Of a stretch of DNA of 64,000 nt, positions 1 through 9,005 are shown piece after piece. Every line of letters starts with the position of its first letter. The first letter of the stretch is position 1. The notes under the pieces are model-generated. The model did no database searches, was not told the DNA's origin, and saw only the letters and a list, made by a program, of their open reading frames with translations. The stretch comes from Actinomadura sp. NBRC 104425 (GTDB lineage: Bacteria; Actinomycetota; Actinomycetes; Streptosporangiales; Streptosporangiaceae), in the NCBI RefSeq assembly GCF_030269545.1, contig NZ_BSTN01000008.1:62001-126000 (forward strand), in the 5' to 3' direction. Made by a program: the position numbers and the translations under genes.

Positions 1-2
1 CG

Positions 3-680
3 GCCCTGCTGACCCAGGTGGCCGCGCACCGGTTCGACGTGGGCAGCTCCTCCATCACCATCACCGAGGCGCGCAAGAAGACCGTCTCGTTCACCAACGG
101 CTACGACTTCGGCTACTTCGGCCTCGACGTGCCGGCCGGGTCGCCGATCAAGAGCCTCCAGGAGCTCAAGGGCAAGCGCGTCGTGGTCGTCCAGGGCACG
201 GTCCAAGACGACTACGCCACCAAGGAGGGGCTGAACCCGGTACGCGTGCCCGACTACAACAGCGCCCTCAACAAGCTGAAGACCAAGACGGCCGACGCCT
301 GGATCTCCCCCGCCGAGATCGGGGAGAAGACCGCCAAGGACAGCGGCGGCAAGGTCGTCCTGGCGGCCAAGGAGCTCAGCCCCGCGCCGACCGCGTTCGC
401 CGTCGCGCACGACCGCCCCGAGCTGCTCGCGGCGCTGAACAAGGGCCTGGACGAGGTGATCAGAGACGGCACGTGGACCAGGCTGCAGCAGCAGTACTAC
501 CCGGGCCGCGCGATCCCGGCGCAGTTCAAGCCCGGCAGCGGGAACGTCGACTACCCGCCGGTGACCGGCTCGGCGTCGCCGTCAGAGTCGCCGTCAGAGT
601 CGCCGTCAGAGTCGCCGTCAGAGTCGCCGTCAGAGTCGCCGTCAGAGTCGCCGTCCGCATCGGCGTCCAGCGCCCAGTGA
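3..680 (+). CDS. Amino-acid ABC transporter substrate-binding protein, family 3 (5' end outside window)
   Basis: This is the C-terminal part of an extracellular solute-binding protein of family 3, which captures a polar amino acid for an ABC importer. The frame is open from base 3, so the signal peptide and first lobe lie upstream. Visible family features are the hinge-like FGLDVPAGSPIKSLQELKGKRV stretch, the VVVQGTVQDDYA segment, and a C-terminal lobe ending near RLQQQYYPG. After the folded domain the protein carries an unusual low-complexity tail of six SPSE units plus SPSASASSAQ, encoded by a 12-bp tandem repeat. The permease and ATPase follow at once, so this is the binding protein of that transporter. 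The exact ligand cannot be read from the sequence. Confidence 0.88.
   Translation, partial: ALLTQVAAHRFDVGSSSITITEARKKTVSFTNGYDFGYFGLDVPAGSPIKSLQELKGKRVVVVQGTVQDDYATKEGLNPVRVPDYNSALNKLKTKTADAWISPAEIGEKTAKDSGGKVVLAAKELSPAPTAFAVAHDRPELLAALNKGLDEVIRDGTWTRLQQQYYPGRAIPAQFKPGSGNVDYPPVTGSASPSESPSESPSESPSESPSESPSESPSASASSAQ
576..659 (+). repeat. 12-bp tandem repeat encoding SPSE units
   Basis: Six perfect copies of TCGCCGTCAGAG run from 576 to 647, followed by a diverged seventh unit (TCGCCGTCCGCA). The unit length is a multiple of three, so copy-number change would lengthen or shorten the Ser/Pro/Glu tail of the binding protein without breaking its frame. The copies are identical at the DNA level, which suggests recent slippage expansion. 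Confidence 0.95.
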
Positions 681-729
681 CCGGAGCCGTCCGGATGCCG
701 GCGGGCCGGGCCTGCGGAGGGCGTTGACC

Positions 730-1521
730 ATGGACGTGCCGGCGACGCTGTGGGACAGCTTCTTCGACTGGTCCTCCATGCGGGAGGCGCTGGGGGACAT
801 GGTCACCACGGGGCTGCCCAACACGCTGATCCTGTCGATCACCTCGGCGCTGATCGGGACCGTGCTCGGGCTCCTGCTGGCCATGGCGGGCATCGCGCGG
901 AGGCGGTGGCTGCGCTGGCCCGCGCGCGTCTACACCGACATCTTCCGCGGCCTGCCCGCCGTGGTGACGATCCTGCTCATCGGGGTGGGCCTGTCGCAGC
1001 CGGCGATGGAGCTGTGGGGGCCCAACCCGTACCCGCTCGGCATCCTCGCGCTCTCGCTGATCGCCACCGCCTACATCGGCGAGATCTTCCGGTCGGGCAT
1101 CCAGAGCGTTGAGGCCGGGCAGCTGGAGGCGGCCCGCGCGCTGGGCTTCTCGCACGCCGCGGCGATGGCGCTGGTGATCATCCCGCAGGGGGTACGGCGG
1201 GTGCTGCCGGCGTGGGTCAACCAGCTCATCGCGCTGATCAAGGAGTCCAGCCTGGTGTACTTCCTCGGCCTGGCGGCCGGGCAGCGCGAGCTGTTCCGGA
1301 TCGGGCAGGACGCGGCCGCCAACAGCGGCAACCAGTCCGCGCTCGTGCTGGCCGGGCTGTTCTACCTGGCGCTCACGGTGCCGCTCACCCACCTGGTGAA
1401 CCTCGTCGACCGGCGGCTGCGGCACGGGCGCCGCCGGGACGGCGCGGGCACCGACGACGGTGACATGCTCCTGCTCACCGGCGGGCCGCCGGTGCCGGCG
1501 CGGGGCGAGGAGGCCAGATGA
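730..1521 (+). CDS. Amino-acid ABC transporter permease, HisM family
   Basis: A 263-residue inner-membrane permease of the polar amino-acid uptake family. Several hydrophobic segments are visible (about residues 28-50, 70-90, 95-115 and 205-225). The cytoplasmic EAA loop ([20 protein letters not shown], around residue 132) docks on the ATPase. The ATG at 730 is preferred over the in-frame TTG at 724 because GGAGG at 716-720 lies 9 nt before the ATG but only 3 nt before the TTG. It lies 49 nt after the binding-protein gene and overlaps the ATPase gene by ATGA. The last 20 or so residues are a polar C-terminal extension. Confidence 0.9.
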   Translation: MDVPATLWDSFFDWSSMREALGDMVTTGLPNTLILSITSALIGTVLGLLLAMAGIARRRWLRWPARVYTDIFRGLPAVVTILLIGVGLSQPAMELWGPNPYPLGILALSLIATAYIGEIFRSGIQSVEAGQLEAARALGFSHAAAMALVIIPQGVRRVLPAWVNQLIALIKESSLVYFLGLAAGQRELFRIGQDAAANSGNQSALVLAGLFYLALTVPLTHLVNLVDRRLRHGRRRDGAGTDDGDMLLLTGGPPVPARGEEAR

Positions 1522-2294
1522 GCGACGAGGAACGCACCGGGCCGGCCGCCGGAGGCGAGCCGGCGTTCTCCCCGGCCGGGCTGACCGCCCGCGACATCCA
1601 TCTCTCCTTCGGCCGCACCAAGGTGCTGCGCGGGGTGGACCTCGACGTGCCCCCGGGCGGAACGGCCTGCCTGATCGGCCCGTCCGGGTCCGGCAAGTCG
1701 ACGTTCCTGCGGACCATCAACCGGCTGCTCGAACCCGACCGCGGCGACATCCTGCTGGACGGGGTGAGCGTGCTCGACGGCGACCCCGACGCGCTGCGGC
1801 GGCAGATCGGCATGGTGTTCCAGCAGTTCAACCTGTTCCCGCACATGAGCGTGCTGCGGAACCTGACGCTGCCGCTGCGCCGGATCAGGAAGCTGTCCGC
1901 CGACGAGGCCGAGGAGACCGCCCGCCGCCAGCTCGAACTGGTCGGGCTGGCCGACAAGGCCGGCGCGCGCCCGGGCAGCCTGTCGGGCGGGCAGCAGCAG
2001 CGCGTCGCCATCGCCCGCGCGCTGGCGATGCGGCCGCGCGTGATGCTGTTCGACGAGGCGACCTCCGCGCTCGACCCCGAGCTGGTCAAGGGCGTGCTGG
2101 GCATCATGTCCGACCTGTCCCGGCAGGGCATGACCATGGTGGTCGTCACGCACGAGATGGGCTTCGCCCGCGAGGTGGCCGACACGGTCGCCTTCCTGGA
2201 CCGCGGCGTCGCCGTCGAGTCGGGGCCGCCCGAGCAGATCTTCGACGCGCCGCGGAGCCCGCGGCTGCGCCGGTTCCTGTCCGACGTCCTGTGA
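1518..2294 (+). CDS. Amino-acid ABC transporter ATP-binding protein, GlnQ/HisP type
   Basis: A 258-residue ATPase that powers the importer encoded just upstream. Walker A is GPSGSGKST at about residues 54-62, the Q-loop lies in [10 protein letters not shown], the ABC signature LSGGQQQR is near 155, Walker B VMLFDEAT is near 175, and the switch histidine is in VVTHEMGF near 211. All catalytic motifs are intact. The start ATG overlaps the permease stop as ATGA, so translation is probably coupled. Compared with GlnQ it has an N-terminal extension of about 20 residues rich in Gly, Ala and Pro. Confidence 0.95.
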   Translation: MSDEERTGPAAGGEPAFSPAGLTARDIHLSFGRTKVLRGVDLDVPPGGTACLIGPSGSGKSTFLRTINRLLEPDRGDILLDGVSVLDGDPDALRRQIGMVFQQFNLFPHMSVLRNLTLPLRRIRKLSADEAEETARRQLELVGLADKAGARPGSLSGGQQQRVAIARALAMRPRVMLFDEATSALDPELVKGVLGIMSDLSRQGMTMVVVTHEMGFAREVADTVAFLDRGVAVESGPPEQIFDAPRSPRLRRFLSDVL

Positions 2295-2380
2295 CCCCCG
2301 GCCCGGGTCGCGCCCTGCGGGCCGGGGAACGCCCTCGCGCCGTGCCGGACGGCGGCCGCGGCGCGTCTACGCTTGCCCGC

Positions 2381-3322
2381 GTGGACGCGATCTGCGACCT
2401 GCTCGACGGCCCCCGCGCCAGGGGGGCCTTCATGCTGCGGGCCATGCTGGACCCGCCGTGGTCGCTCCGCATCGAGGACCGGGCGCCGCTGTGCGCGGTG
2501 GCGATGGTGCGGGGCGAGGCGTGGGTCACCGCGGACGGCGGGCGCCCCCTGCGGGCGGGGCCCGGCGACGTGGTGATCGCCCGCGGCCCGGACCCGTACA
2601 CCGTGGCCGACGACCCCGCCACCCCGCCGCAGGTGGTCATCCACCCCGGCGGGCGGTGCACCACCCTGCGCGGCGAGCCGCTGCGGCAGACGATGGCGCT
2701 GGGCGTGCGCACGTGGGGAAACAGCGCCGACGGCGCCACCTGCATGCTGATCGGCACCTACCAGATGCGCGGCGAGATCGCCGGGCGGCTGCTGGCCGCG
2801 CTGCCGCCGCTTTTGGTGTGGCCGGAGGGCGGGCGGCTGGTGCCGCTGCTCGGCGAGGAGATCGCCCGGGACGCGCCCGGCCAGGAGGTCGTCCTGGACC
2901 GGTTGCTGGACCTGCTGGTCATCGCGGTGCTGCGCGGCTGGTTCGCCCGTCCCGGCGGCGAGCCGCCGGGCTGGTACCGGGCGCACGGCGACCCGGTGGT
3001 GGGGCCCGCGCTGCGGATGCTGCACGACGACCCCGCGCACCCGTGGACGGTGGCGGCGCTGGCCGCGCGGGTCGGGGTGTCGCGGGCGGCGCTGGCGCGG
3101 CGGTTCGCCCAACTGGTCGGCGAGCCGCTCATGGCGTACCTGACCGGGCTGCGGCTCGCCCGCGCCGCCGACCTGCTGCGCGACACCGACGCGACGGTCG
3201 AGGCGATCGCCCGCCGCGTCGGCTACGGCACCGCGTTCGCGCTGAGCACCGCGTTCAAACGCGAACGCGGCGTCAGCCCGCAGGAGTTCCGCACCCGCGC
3301 GGCCGATCACCTGGGGCCATAG
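2381..3322 (+). CDS. AraC-family transcriptional regulator with N-terminal cupin-like domain
   Basis: A 313-residue regulator. Residues 1-190 look like the AraC-binding cupin found in many actinobacterial regulators (phrases such as RAGPGDVVIARGPDPYTV and MLIGTYQM). Residues 205-310 hold the double helix-turn-helix: WTVAALAARVGVSRAALARRF, then the second helix pair in VEAIARRVGYGTAFALSTAFKRERGVSPQEFR. The GTG at 2381 is chosen because the recognisable domain begins directly after it (VDAICDLLDGPRARGAF), but no strong ribosome-binding site is visible. It lies 86 nt downstream of the amino-acid transporter operon on the same strand. Control of that transporter is possible but unproven. Confidence 0.85.
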   Translation: MDAICDLLDGPRARGAFMLRAMLDPPWSLRIEDRAPLCAVAMVRGEAWVTADGGRPLRAGPGDVVIARGPDPYTVADDPATPPQVVIHPGGRCTTLRGEPLRQTMALGVRTWGNSADGATCMLIGTYQMRGEIAGRLLAALPPLLVWPEGGRLVPLLGEEIARDAPGQEVVLDRLLDLLVIAVLRGWFARPGGEPPGWYRAHGDPVVGPALRMLHDDPAHPWTVAALAARVGVSRAALARRFAQLVGEPLMAYLTGLRLARAADLLRDTDATVEAIARRVGYGTAFALSTAFKRERGVSPQEFRTRAADHLGP

Positions 3323-3338
3323 AGGCGGACGTCAATCG

Positions 3339-3881
3339 CTAGGCGGTGCCGCCGGGCAGGCCCGCCCTGTCGGGGACGACGCGGGGCAGGCCGCGCAGCC
3401 AGGCCGCCACGTCCTCGGGCCACCAGCGTCCGGCGGCCAGGTGGCCGAGCGCGTCGGCGACCCGGGCGGCGGACGCGGGCGCGGGCACCACGCGGCTGGG
3501 CGCGGCCCCGGCGAGCACGCCGAGCCACCAGTGGCGGCGCGTGGCGGGCATGTCCTCGGGGTCGAGGACGACGTAGTAGTCGGGCAGTTCCGCGCGGCCG
3601 GCGCGCAGCGCGCCCAGCGCCTCCTCGATGGCGACCTCCAGCCGCCCGGTCGCCGAGACGCCGTCGAAGAACTCCACCCACGCGTCGCCGACCTCCGCCA
3701 GCGGGTCGGCGTCGTGCACGACGTAGGTCGTCTCGCCCCGCCGGACCAGATCGGCGAACTCCTCGGGGTCGCGGTCGCCGCGGGTCACGGCCCGCACGTT
3801 GGACAGCCCGCCGAGGCCCGCCACCACGCGCCCGGCCTCCTCCCCCGCCACCACGACCACCGTGCTGCTCGATCGCCGCAT
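3339..3881 (-). CDS. Hypothetical protein
   Basis: A 180-residue predicted cytoplasmic protein I do not recognise. The start at 3881 (MRRSSSTVVVV) is chosen because GGGAG lies just upstream; the frame is open further upstream but there the composition looks non-coding. The N-terminus resembles a small alpha/beta fold (TVVVVAGEEAGRVVAGLGG), and the middle is acidic (DDRDPEEFADLVRRGETTYVVHDADPLAEV-like composition). There is no signal peptide or membrane segment. It converges on the AraC gene with a 16-nt gap. Codon bias is typical of the genome, which supports a real gene. Confidence 0.6.
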   Translation of the reverse strand: MRRSSSTVVVVAGEEAGRVVAGLGGLSNVRAVTRGDRDPEEFADLVRRGETTYVVHDADPLAEVGDAWVEFFDGVSATGRLEVAIEEALGALRAGRAELPDYYVVLDPEDMPATRRHWWLGVLAGAAPSRVVPAPASAARVADALGHLAAGRWWPEDVAAWLRGLPRVVPDRAGLPGGTA

Positions 3882-4124
3882 ATCTCCCAATCCTAGGCAT
3901 CTGTCCCGACGCGCGGTTTTCGTCGGACGGCGCCTTTGTCCGGCACCGGGGGCCGGCCCTTGGAAATGGGCCTTTCGCGGCGCCGGAAGAATCAAGGCGT
4001 GATCTTGACCGGTATCACATCGGCGGCGGGAACCGGTGGCGGCCCGGCGGCGTTTCACCCCGTATCCCGCCTCACCGCTGTGAGATCATGCGGGGCACAT
4101 TCGCACCCGACGACGAGGAGTGAG

Positions 4125-4376
4125 ATGACCGCCAAACCGACCGAGGTAGACCTGCACGACGTGTTCACACGGGGGGACCTCGGCGGTGACGACAGGCTCG
4201 ACCTGATGGAGTTCGGCGTCTGCCTGGACAGCCTGGGGCTGTCGTGGACGCGGGCCGAGGTCCAGGACAGGTTCGAAACGGCCGACACCAACCGCGACGG
4301 CTTCATCTCCTACCCCGAGTTCCGCGACCTGTTCGAAACCCGAGGCTGGGTCGTGCGGAGGTCGGCGCAGAGCTGA
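4125..4376 (+). CDS. Small EF-hand calcium-binding protein
   Basis: An 83-residue acidic protein with two EF-hand motifs. The second loop is canonical: DTNRDGFISYPE, with Asp1, Asn3, Asp5, Gly6, Ile8, Ser9 and Glu12. The first loop (DLGGDDRLDLME) keeps Asp1, Asp5, Leu8, Asp9 and Glu12 but has Gly at position 3 and Asp at position 6, so it may bind weakly. The start at 4125 follows GAGGAG at 4115-4120. There is no signal peptide, so it probably acts in the cytoplasm, like other small actinobacterial calmodulin-like proteins that buffer or sense calcium. It converges on pgi. Its partner is unknown. Confidence 0.85.
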   Translation: MTAKPTEVDLHDVFTRGDLGGDDRLDLMEFGVCLDSLGLSWTRAEVQDRFETADTNRDGFISYPEFRDLFETRGWVVRRSAQS

Positions 4377-4425
4377 GCCGCGGGCGCCGGGCGGCGCGGA
4401 CACCCGCGCGGCCCGGCCGCCCTGG

Positions 4426-4472
4426 CCCGGTCGGCCCGGTCGTCCCGGTCGTCCCGGCTTCGCAAGGCCGGG
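4426..4472 (-). terminator. Short GC tandem repeat and hairpin between convergent genes
   Basis: Three 9-bp units (CCCGGTCGG, then CCCGGTCGT twice) occupy 4426-4452. An adjoining inverted repeat, CCCGGC at 4453-4458 and GCCGGG at 4467-4472, lies directly downstream of the pgi stop on the minus strand. It could end pgi transcription. There is no T-tract, so the terminator call is tentative. Confidence 0.35.
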
Positions 4473-4474
4473 GG

Positions 4475-6121
4475 TCAGACGGCCCGGCCGCGCAGGCTCC
4501 GGTACAGGCGCACCAGTTCGGCGGTGGACGCGTCCGGCGCGTCCTGCGGCGGCTCGGCCGAGGTCAGCGCGGGCGTCAGCTCGTTCGCCATCACCTTGCC
4601 CAGCTCCACGCCCCACTGGTCGAAGGAGTCGATCCCCCAGATCGTCCCCTCGACGAACACGATGTGCTCGTAAAGCGCGATGAGCTGCCCCAGCGTGGAC
4701 GGGGTGAGCCGGGGCGCCAGGATCGTGTTGGTGGGCCGGTTGCCCGGCATGACCTTGTGCGGCACGAGCGCGGCGGGCGTGCCCTCGGCGGCGATCTCCT
4801 CGGCGGTCTTGCCGAACGCCAGCGCGGACGTCTGCGCCAGCATGTTGGCCACCAGCAGGTCGTGCATGCCCACGCCGTCGCCCGCCGGAACGTCCTCGAA
4901 CGGCTCGGCGAACCCGATGAAGTCGGACGGCACCAGCCGGGTGCCCTGGTGCAGCAGCTGGTAGAAGGCGTGCTGCCCGTTGGTGCCCGGCTCCCCCCAG
5001 AAGATCTCGCCGGTCTGCGCCACGACCGGGGCGCCGTCGGCGCGCACCGACTTGCCGTTGGACTCCATGGTGAGCTGCTGCAGGTACGCCGGGAAGCGCG
5101 CCAGCCGCTGGCTGTAGGGCAGCACGGCCCGGGTCTGCGCGCCGAAGAAGTCGGTGTACCACACGCCGAGCAGCGCCATCAGCACCGGCATGTTCGCCTC
5201 GAACGGGGCGGTGCGCAAGTGCTGGTCGATGGCGTGGAACCCGGCGAGCATCTCGCGGAACCGCTCCGGCCCCACGGCGATCATCAGGGACAGGCCGATC
5301 GCCGAGTCCATCGAGTAGCGGCCGCCGACCCAGTCCCAGAACCCGAACATGTTGGCGGTGTCGATGCCGAAGTCGGCGACCCGCTGCGCGTTGGTGGACA
5401 CGGCGACGAAGTGCCGCGACACCGCGTCGTCGGAGCCGAGCCGCTCCACCAGCCAGCGGCGGGCGGCGCGCGCGTTGGTCAGCGTCTCCAGCGTGCCGAA
5501 CGTCTTGGAGCTGACCACGAACAGCGTGCGCTCGGGGTCGAGGCCGGCCAGCGTCCCGGCGACGTCGGCCGGGTCCACGTTGGACACGAACCGGCAGGCG
5601 ATGCCCGCGTCGGCGTAGTCGCGCAGCGCCTCGTAGGCCATGGCGGGGCCGAGGTCGGACCCGCCGATGCCGATGTTGACGACGTGCGCGATCGGCTTGC
5701 CGGTGAAGCCCGTCCACTTGCCGGAGCGGACCCGTTCGGCGAAGTCGGCCATGCGGTCCAGGACGGCGTGCACGTCGGCCACCACGTCCTGCCCGTCCAC
5801 GGTCAGGCGCGCGTCGCGCGGCAGCCGCAGCGCGGTGTGCAAAACGGCGCGGTCCTCGCTGACGTTGATGTGCTCGCCGGTGAACATCGCCTCGATGCGC
5901 TCGCGCAGCCCGGCGCGTTCGGCGAGCGCCACCAGCAGGCGGATCGTCTCGTCGGTGGCGCGGTGCTTGGAGTAGTCGAGGTGAAGGTCCCCCGCGGTCA
6001 CCCTCATGCGGGTCGCACGCCCGGGATCCTCCGCGAACAGCTCCCGCAGATGCCGTCCGGCCAGCGCGGTGTGGTGCTCGGCCAGCTCCCGCCACTCGGC
6101 CGTCTCGGTGATATCAGCCAT
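4475..6121 (-). CDS. pgi: Glucose-6-phosphate isomerase
   Basis: A cytoplasmic glycolytic enzyme that interconverts glucose-6-phosphate and fructose-6-phosphate. The 548-residue length is typical of the family. Diagnostic blocks are [50 protein letters not shown], and [19 protein letters not shown], which holds the catalytic Glu near residue 377. The C-terminal lysine region [10 protein letters not shown] is present. The ATG at 6121 is used. An in-frame GTG three codons earlier (6130) sits 4 nt after GAGGAG and could be the true start. It is a single gene facing a divergent promoter region. No oddities were seen. Confidence 0.97.
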   Translation of the reverse strand: MADITETAEWRELAEHHTALAGRHLRELFAEDPGRATRMRVTAGDLHLDYSKHRATDETIRLLVALAERAGLRERIEAMFTGEHINVSEDRAVLHTALRLPRDARLTVDGQDVVADVHAVLDRMADFAERVRSGKWTGFTGKPIAHVVNIGIGGSDLGPAMAYEALRDYADAGIACRFVSNVDPADVAGTLAGLDPERTLFVVSSKTFGTLETLTNARAARRWLVERLGSDDAVSRHFVAVSTNAQRVADFGIDTANMFGFWDWVGGRYSMDSAIGLSLMIAVGPERFREMLAGFHAIDQHLRTAPFEANMPVLMALLGVWYTDFFGAQTRAVLPYSQRLARFPAYLQQLTMESNGKSVRADGAPVVAQTGEIFWGEPGTNGQHAFYQLLHQGTRLVPSDFIGFAEPFEDVPAGDGVGMHDLLVANMLAQTSALAFGKTAEEIAAEGTPAALVPHKVMPGNRPTNTILAPRLTPSTLGQLIALYEHIVFVEGTIWGIDSFDQWGVELGKVMANELTPALTSAEPPQDAPDASTAELVRLYRSLRGRAV

Positions 6122-6130
6122 CGCTCCCAC

Positions 6131-6448
6131 TCATCTCCTCGGCAACGTCAGGCGGGGCGTCGGCACGCCCCCGGACGCCGGCCCCCACCCGACACATGGC
6201 GATCATAGGTTGACCGTCCGTCCCTTCACCGAAGCTCTCCCCCTACCCGCCCCAGCCCCGCCGATCTCCCCACGCCGGGGCGATCGCGGTCACCGTCGTC
6301 ACGGCCGCCCGTCACCGCCCCGTCACCCGGCGGCGGGACGACCCCGGGGAATCCGGTCTTTGGTGATCAAAAGAAACGGTCGAAGATCTCCCCCGGAAGA
6401 TAGGGGGGATGCCGTGACGATCACCGTTCCCCCGACCAAAATGTCGCC
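6131..6448. other. Divergent intergenic region between pgi and a membrane-protein gene
   Basis: About 320 bp with no convincing gene. It must hold the promoters for pgi (leftward) and the 6449-7974 gene pair (rightward). The right half is locally less GC-rich (around 6355-6400), as expected near promoters. No clear -35/-10 pair, riboswitch or operator could be assigned with confidence. Confidence 0.5.
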
Positions 6449-7132
6449 ATGGTCAACTCACCGGGCGGGGCGCCCGGCCGGTCCCGCCGACTTGTGATCG
6501 GCATGCTGATCGCCCTCGCGTGGACACTCGTGCTGCTGGTGCTCGTCGCGATCACCAAGACCAGCGGCCTGGCCCAGGTGGCGACGATCGTGGCGACCGT
6601 TCTCGGCGGTGTCGGCGCGCTCTGGCAGGCCCTCTACCAGCCGCGTCGCACACCCCCGACAATGTCGGACCGGAATTGGCGGTGGGTCTTGGGGGGCGTG
6701 CTGGCCATGGACGCAGCCGTCACGGTCGTGTGGGGCGCCTTGTCCTATCACAGCGCCCACAGCGACATCGACGTGCTGGCCGACATAGAGCTGGGCAACA
6801 ACAGGAAGATCTCCCCGGGCGAGGTCGCATTTTTGGAACTCGATTCGGTTCCGGCGCGGCGCCGCCATCTCACCGTCACCTTCGTGGTCACGGACAGCCG
6901 GCCCGCCCTGGGGTTGTGCGCCCCCAGAACCAAGCTCAAGGCACGGCTCGAGCACGCGGGCAACCGCGGCGACCGCATCGACGTCAAGAACGGCAGGCCC
7001 ACCTCGATACGTCTGGTCCCGGGCCTGACGAAAGTCCACATGGAGATCGAAGTGTTCAACGAGCGGGACAAGAACTGCGAGGTCGATCTGAACGTCTCCA
7101 GCGCGAAGCTCACCAACCGGGGGCGGCGATGA
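6449..7132 (+). CDS. Predicted membrane protein with extracytoplasmic domain
   Basis: A 227-residue protein I cannot place in a named family. Three hydrophobic segments lie near residues 16-35, 38-58 and 75-95. A hydrophilic domain of about 130 residues follows, with a beta-rich look (RRHLTVTFVVTDSRPAL, IDVKNGRPTSIRLVPG, VHMEIEVFNERDKNCEVDLNV). No Shine-Dalgarno sequence is visible before the ATG at 6449. The stop overlaps the start of a solute-binding lipoprotein gene as ATGA. The pairing suggests the two proteins act together at the membrane, but there is no ABC ATPase or permease nearby. GC content is a little lower than in the flanking genes. Confidence 0.65.
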   Translation: MVNSPGGAPGRSRRLVIGMLIALAWTLVLLVLVAITKTSGLAQVATIVATVLGGVGALWQALYQPRRTPPTMSDRNWRWVLGGVLAMDAAVTVVWGALSYHSAHSDIDVLADIELGNNRKISPGEVAFLELDSVPARRRHLTVTFVVTDSRPALGLCAPRTKLKARLEHAGNRGDRIDVKNGRPTSIRLVPGLTKVHMEIEVFNERDKNCEVDLNVSSAKLTNRGRR

Positions 7133-7974
7133 ACTGGCGGGCCCTGCTCGGCGTCCTCCTGCTGACCGCCGGGTGCGGGCCCGAGACGGAGCAGCCGCCC
7201 GACAGGCCCTTCCTCGAGCGGCTGACGGTGGGCGTGGCCAACGACGCGCCCGGCTTCTCGACGGGGTCGACGAACCTCAGCGGCTTCGACATCGACCTGA
7301 TGCACTTTCTCGCGGACAGCCTGCAAGTGCCCGCCGCCCCCACGATCGTCACCTCTCGCAACCGTGTCGCAATCCTCAAGAACAGGTCCGTCAATCTGGT
7401 GATCTCCAACTTCTCGATCACCAGGGAACGCAACGAGCAGGGGGTCGATTTCGCCGGTCCGTACATGGTCACCGACCAGGCGCTGCTGGTCCGCGCCGAT
7501 GATCATCGGATCACCGACCGCGGTTCGGTACGGGGCAAGAGCATCTGCACCGAGGACACCACCACCGCGTCGCTGGTGGACATCCCGGGGGCGGACATGA
7601 ACACCAAGAGGCCGACCACCAGGGACTGCGTGGAGCAGCTGGCGGCCAAGGGCACGGACGCCGTTTTCAACGACACCCTCGTGCTCTATGGATACGTCCA
7701 GGCCCACCCCGGAAAGTACCGCGTGGTGCTCCCGGGCACGTTCGGCCAGCTCCAGTTCTACGGCGTCGCCATTTTGCGCGGACACCGCGACGAGTGCCGC
7801 AAGCTCAACGAGAAGATCAAGCTGTTTCTTCGGAACGACTGGGTCAGACGGTTCCAGGACCAATTCCCCAAGGTGGTCGAGGAGTACTCCGGAAGCGACG
7901 ACAGCGGGAACTACGAGAGCGAGTTCAAACCCACGGACGCGGACATGGAGTCGTTGTCCTGCAAGCTCCGCTGA
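7129..7974 (+). CDS. Solute-binding lipoprotein, family 3 (amino-acid binding type)
   Basis: A 281-residue exported lipoprotein. The N-terminus MNWRALLGVLLLTAGC is a lipoprotein signal with lipobox LTAGC and the lipidated Cys at residue 16. The mature part follows the family 3 bacterial solute-binding pattern: LTVGVANDAPGFS, GFDIDLMHFLADSL, VNLVISNFSITRERNEQGVDFAGPY and QLAAKGTDAVFNDTLVLYGY. It overlaps the upstream membrane-protein gene by ATGA and has no transporter subunits beside it, so it may be a sensor or ligand-binding partner rather than an importer component. Ligand unknown. Compared with typical members it is slightly long at the C-terminus. Confidence 0.85.
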   Translation: MNWRALLGVLLLTAGCGPETEQPPDRPFLERLTVGVANDAPGFSTGSTNLSGFDIDLMHFLADSLQVPAAPTIVTSRNRVAILKNRSVNLVISNFSITRERNEQGVDFAGPYMVTDQALLVRADDHRITDRGSVRGKSICTEDTTTASLVDIPGADMNTKRPTTRDCVEQLAAKGTDAVFNDTLVLYGYVQAHPGKYRVVLPGTFGQLQFYGVAILRGHRDECRKLNEKIKLFLRNDWVRRFQDQFPKVVEEYSGSDDSGNYESEFKPTDADMESLSCKLR

Positions 7975-8310
7975 CCACCCCGTCGACTCACTCCACGGCC
8001 GCCCCGCTCGACACCCTCAGTCCGGGGGCGGAGCGGATTGCGGCGCCGGCCTTCGGCGTAGCGGGCGGCGAGTTGGGCGAACGCGTTGGCCAGTTCTGGG
8101 AGGGCCGATGAGGTGAATATCGGTGTCGAAGCGTCCGCTGGCGGCGGCGAGGCCGCTCCACGGCCAGGAGCCCAGGAGAGGCGACAGCGGTCGGGGGCCG
8201 AGCTCTTCGACGGTTCCGTCCTGCGCGAAGGGCGTCACGTGTCTTCACCAAGGTGCTATAGCAGGATGGGAACCAGGCAGGTGGAGCACTCGAAAGAACC
8301 AGGGGGGAAC
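7975..8310. other. Intergenic stretch with a possible decayed gene on the minus strand
   Basis: No intact gene is seen. On the minus strand a reading frame opens near 8238 (MTPFAQDGTVEELGPRPLS) and runs to FDTDIH. At about 8110 the coding-like signal seems to jump to another frame reading LPELANAFAQLAARYAEGRR. That looks like a small gene broken by a frameshift. I do not recognise the protein, so this is a weak suggestion. The last 60 bp must also hold the promoter and GGGGGG ribosome-binding site of the next gene. Confidence 0.3.
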
Positions 8311-8736
8311 ATGTCGAAACCGCCGCTGCCCGAATCCGCGGTGACCATGTTGCAGAAGCCCAATCCGGCGGTCATCACCACGCTGCGCCCCGACGGGCAG
8401 CCGGTGTCCACCGCGACGTGGTACCTGTGGGAGGACGACGGGCGGGTGCTGGTCAACATGGACGAGGGCCGCAAGCGCCTCGAACATCTGCGCAACGACC
8501 CGCGCGTCTCGTTGACCGTGCTGGACGCGTCCGACTGGTACACCCACGTCACCGTCATGGGCCGCGTCGTCGACATCAGCGAGGACGAGGGCCTGGCCGG
8601 CATCGACCGGCTGTCCCGGCACTACCTCGGCCAGCCGTACTCGGTCCGGGACCGGGCCCGCTTCAACGCCTGGATCGAGATCGACCGCTGGCACGGCTGG
8701 GGCGCCCACCGGGACAGCGACCAGGTCAGCGGCTGA
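8311..8736 (+). CDS. PPOX-class F420-dependent oxidoreductase
   Basis: A 141-residue split-barrel flavin/deazaflavin-binding protein of the pyridoxamine-5'-phosphate-oxidase-like superfamily. Members in actinomycetes commonly use F420. Typical signatures are VITTLRPDGQPVSTATWYLWEDD, VLVNMDEGRKRLEHLRNDPRVSLTVLD, and HVTVMGRVVDI. The C-terminal IEIDRWHGW is usual for the subfamily. The ATG at 8311 follows AGGGGGG with good spacing, and the frame upstream lacks similarity, so this start is firm. The substrate is unknown. It appears monocistronic. Confidence 0.9.
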   Translation: MSKPPLPESAVTMLQKPNPAVITTLRPDGQPVSTATWYLWEDDGRVLVNMDEGRKRLEHLRNDPRVSLTVLDASDWYTHVTVMGRVVDISEDEGLAGIDRLSRHYLGQPYSVRDRARFNAWIEIDRWHGWGAHRDSDQVSG

Positions 8737-9005
8737 GGGTGACGCAGCACCCCTTGAGGTTCCCGGCGGCGGCCCGCGATGCCGGATTCACCGCCCGAAG
8801 GCGTACCGGCCCGCGGTCGCGTGCGCGCCGCCGCCGGGCCTCGCCCGGCCGCCTCGCCGCCCCCGTGCACCGCGTGCATACGGCCGCGACGTCAGCGGAC
8901 ACGTCCCAGCGCCCGCATGCGCCGACGCGCCGGGCCCCCACCGGCCACGTCGGCCCCGCGGGCACAGCCCACGACGACGGACCACCGTGGAGGAGGTGCG
9001 GCGAG

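Noticed and set aside
576..659. Repeat as a CRISPR array
   Set aside because: Units are 12 bp, directly adjacent with no spacers, and encode an in-frame peptide tail.
8737..9005. Short frames on both strands between the PPOX gene and the kinase-like gene
   Set aside because: None has a ribosome-binding site, family resemblance or normal codon usage.
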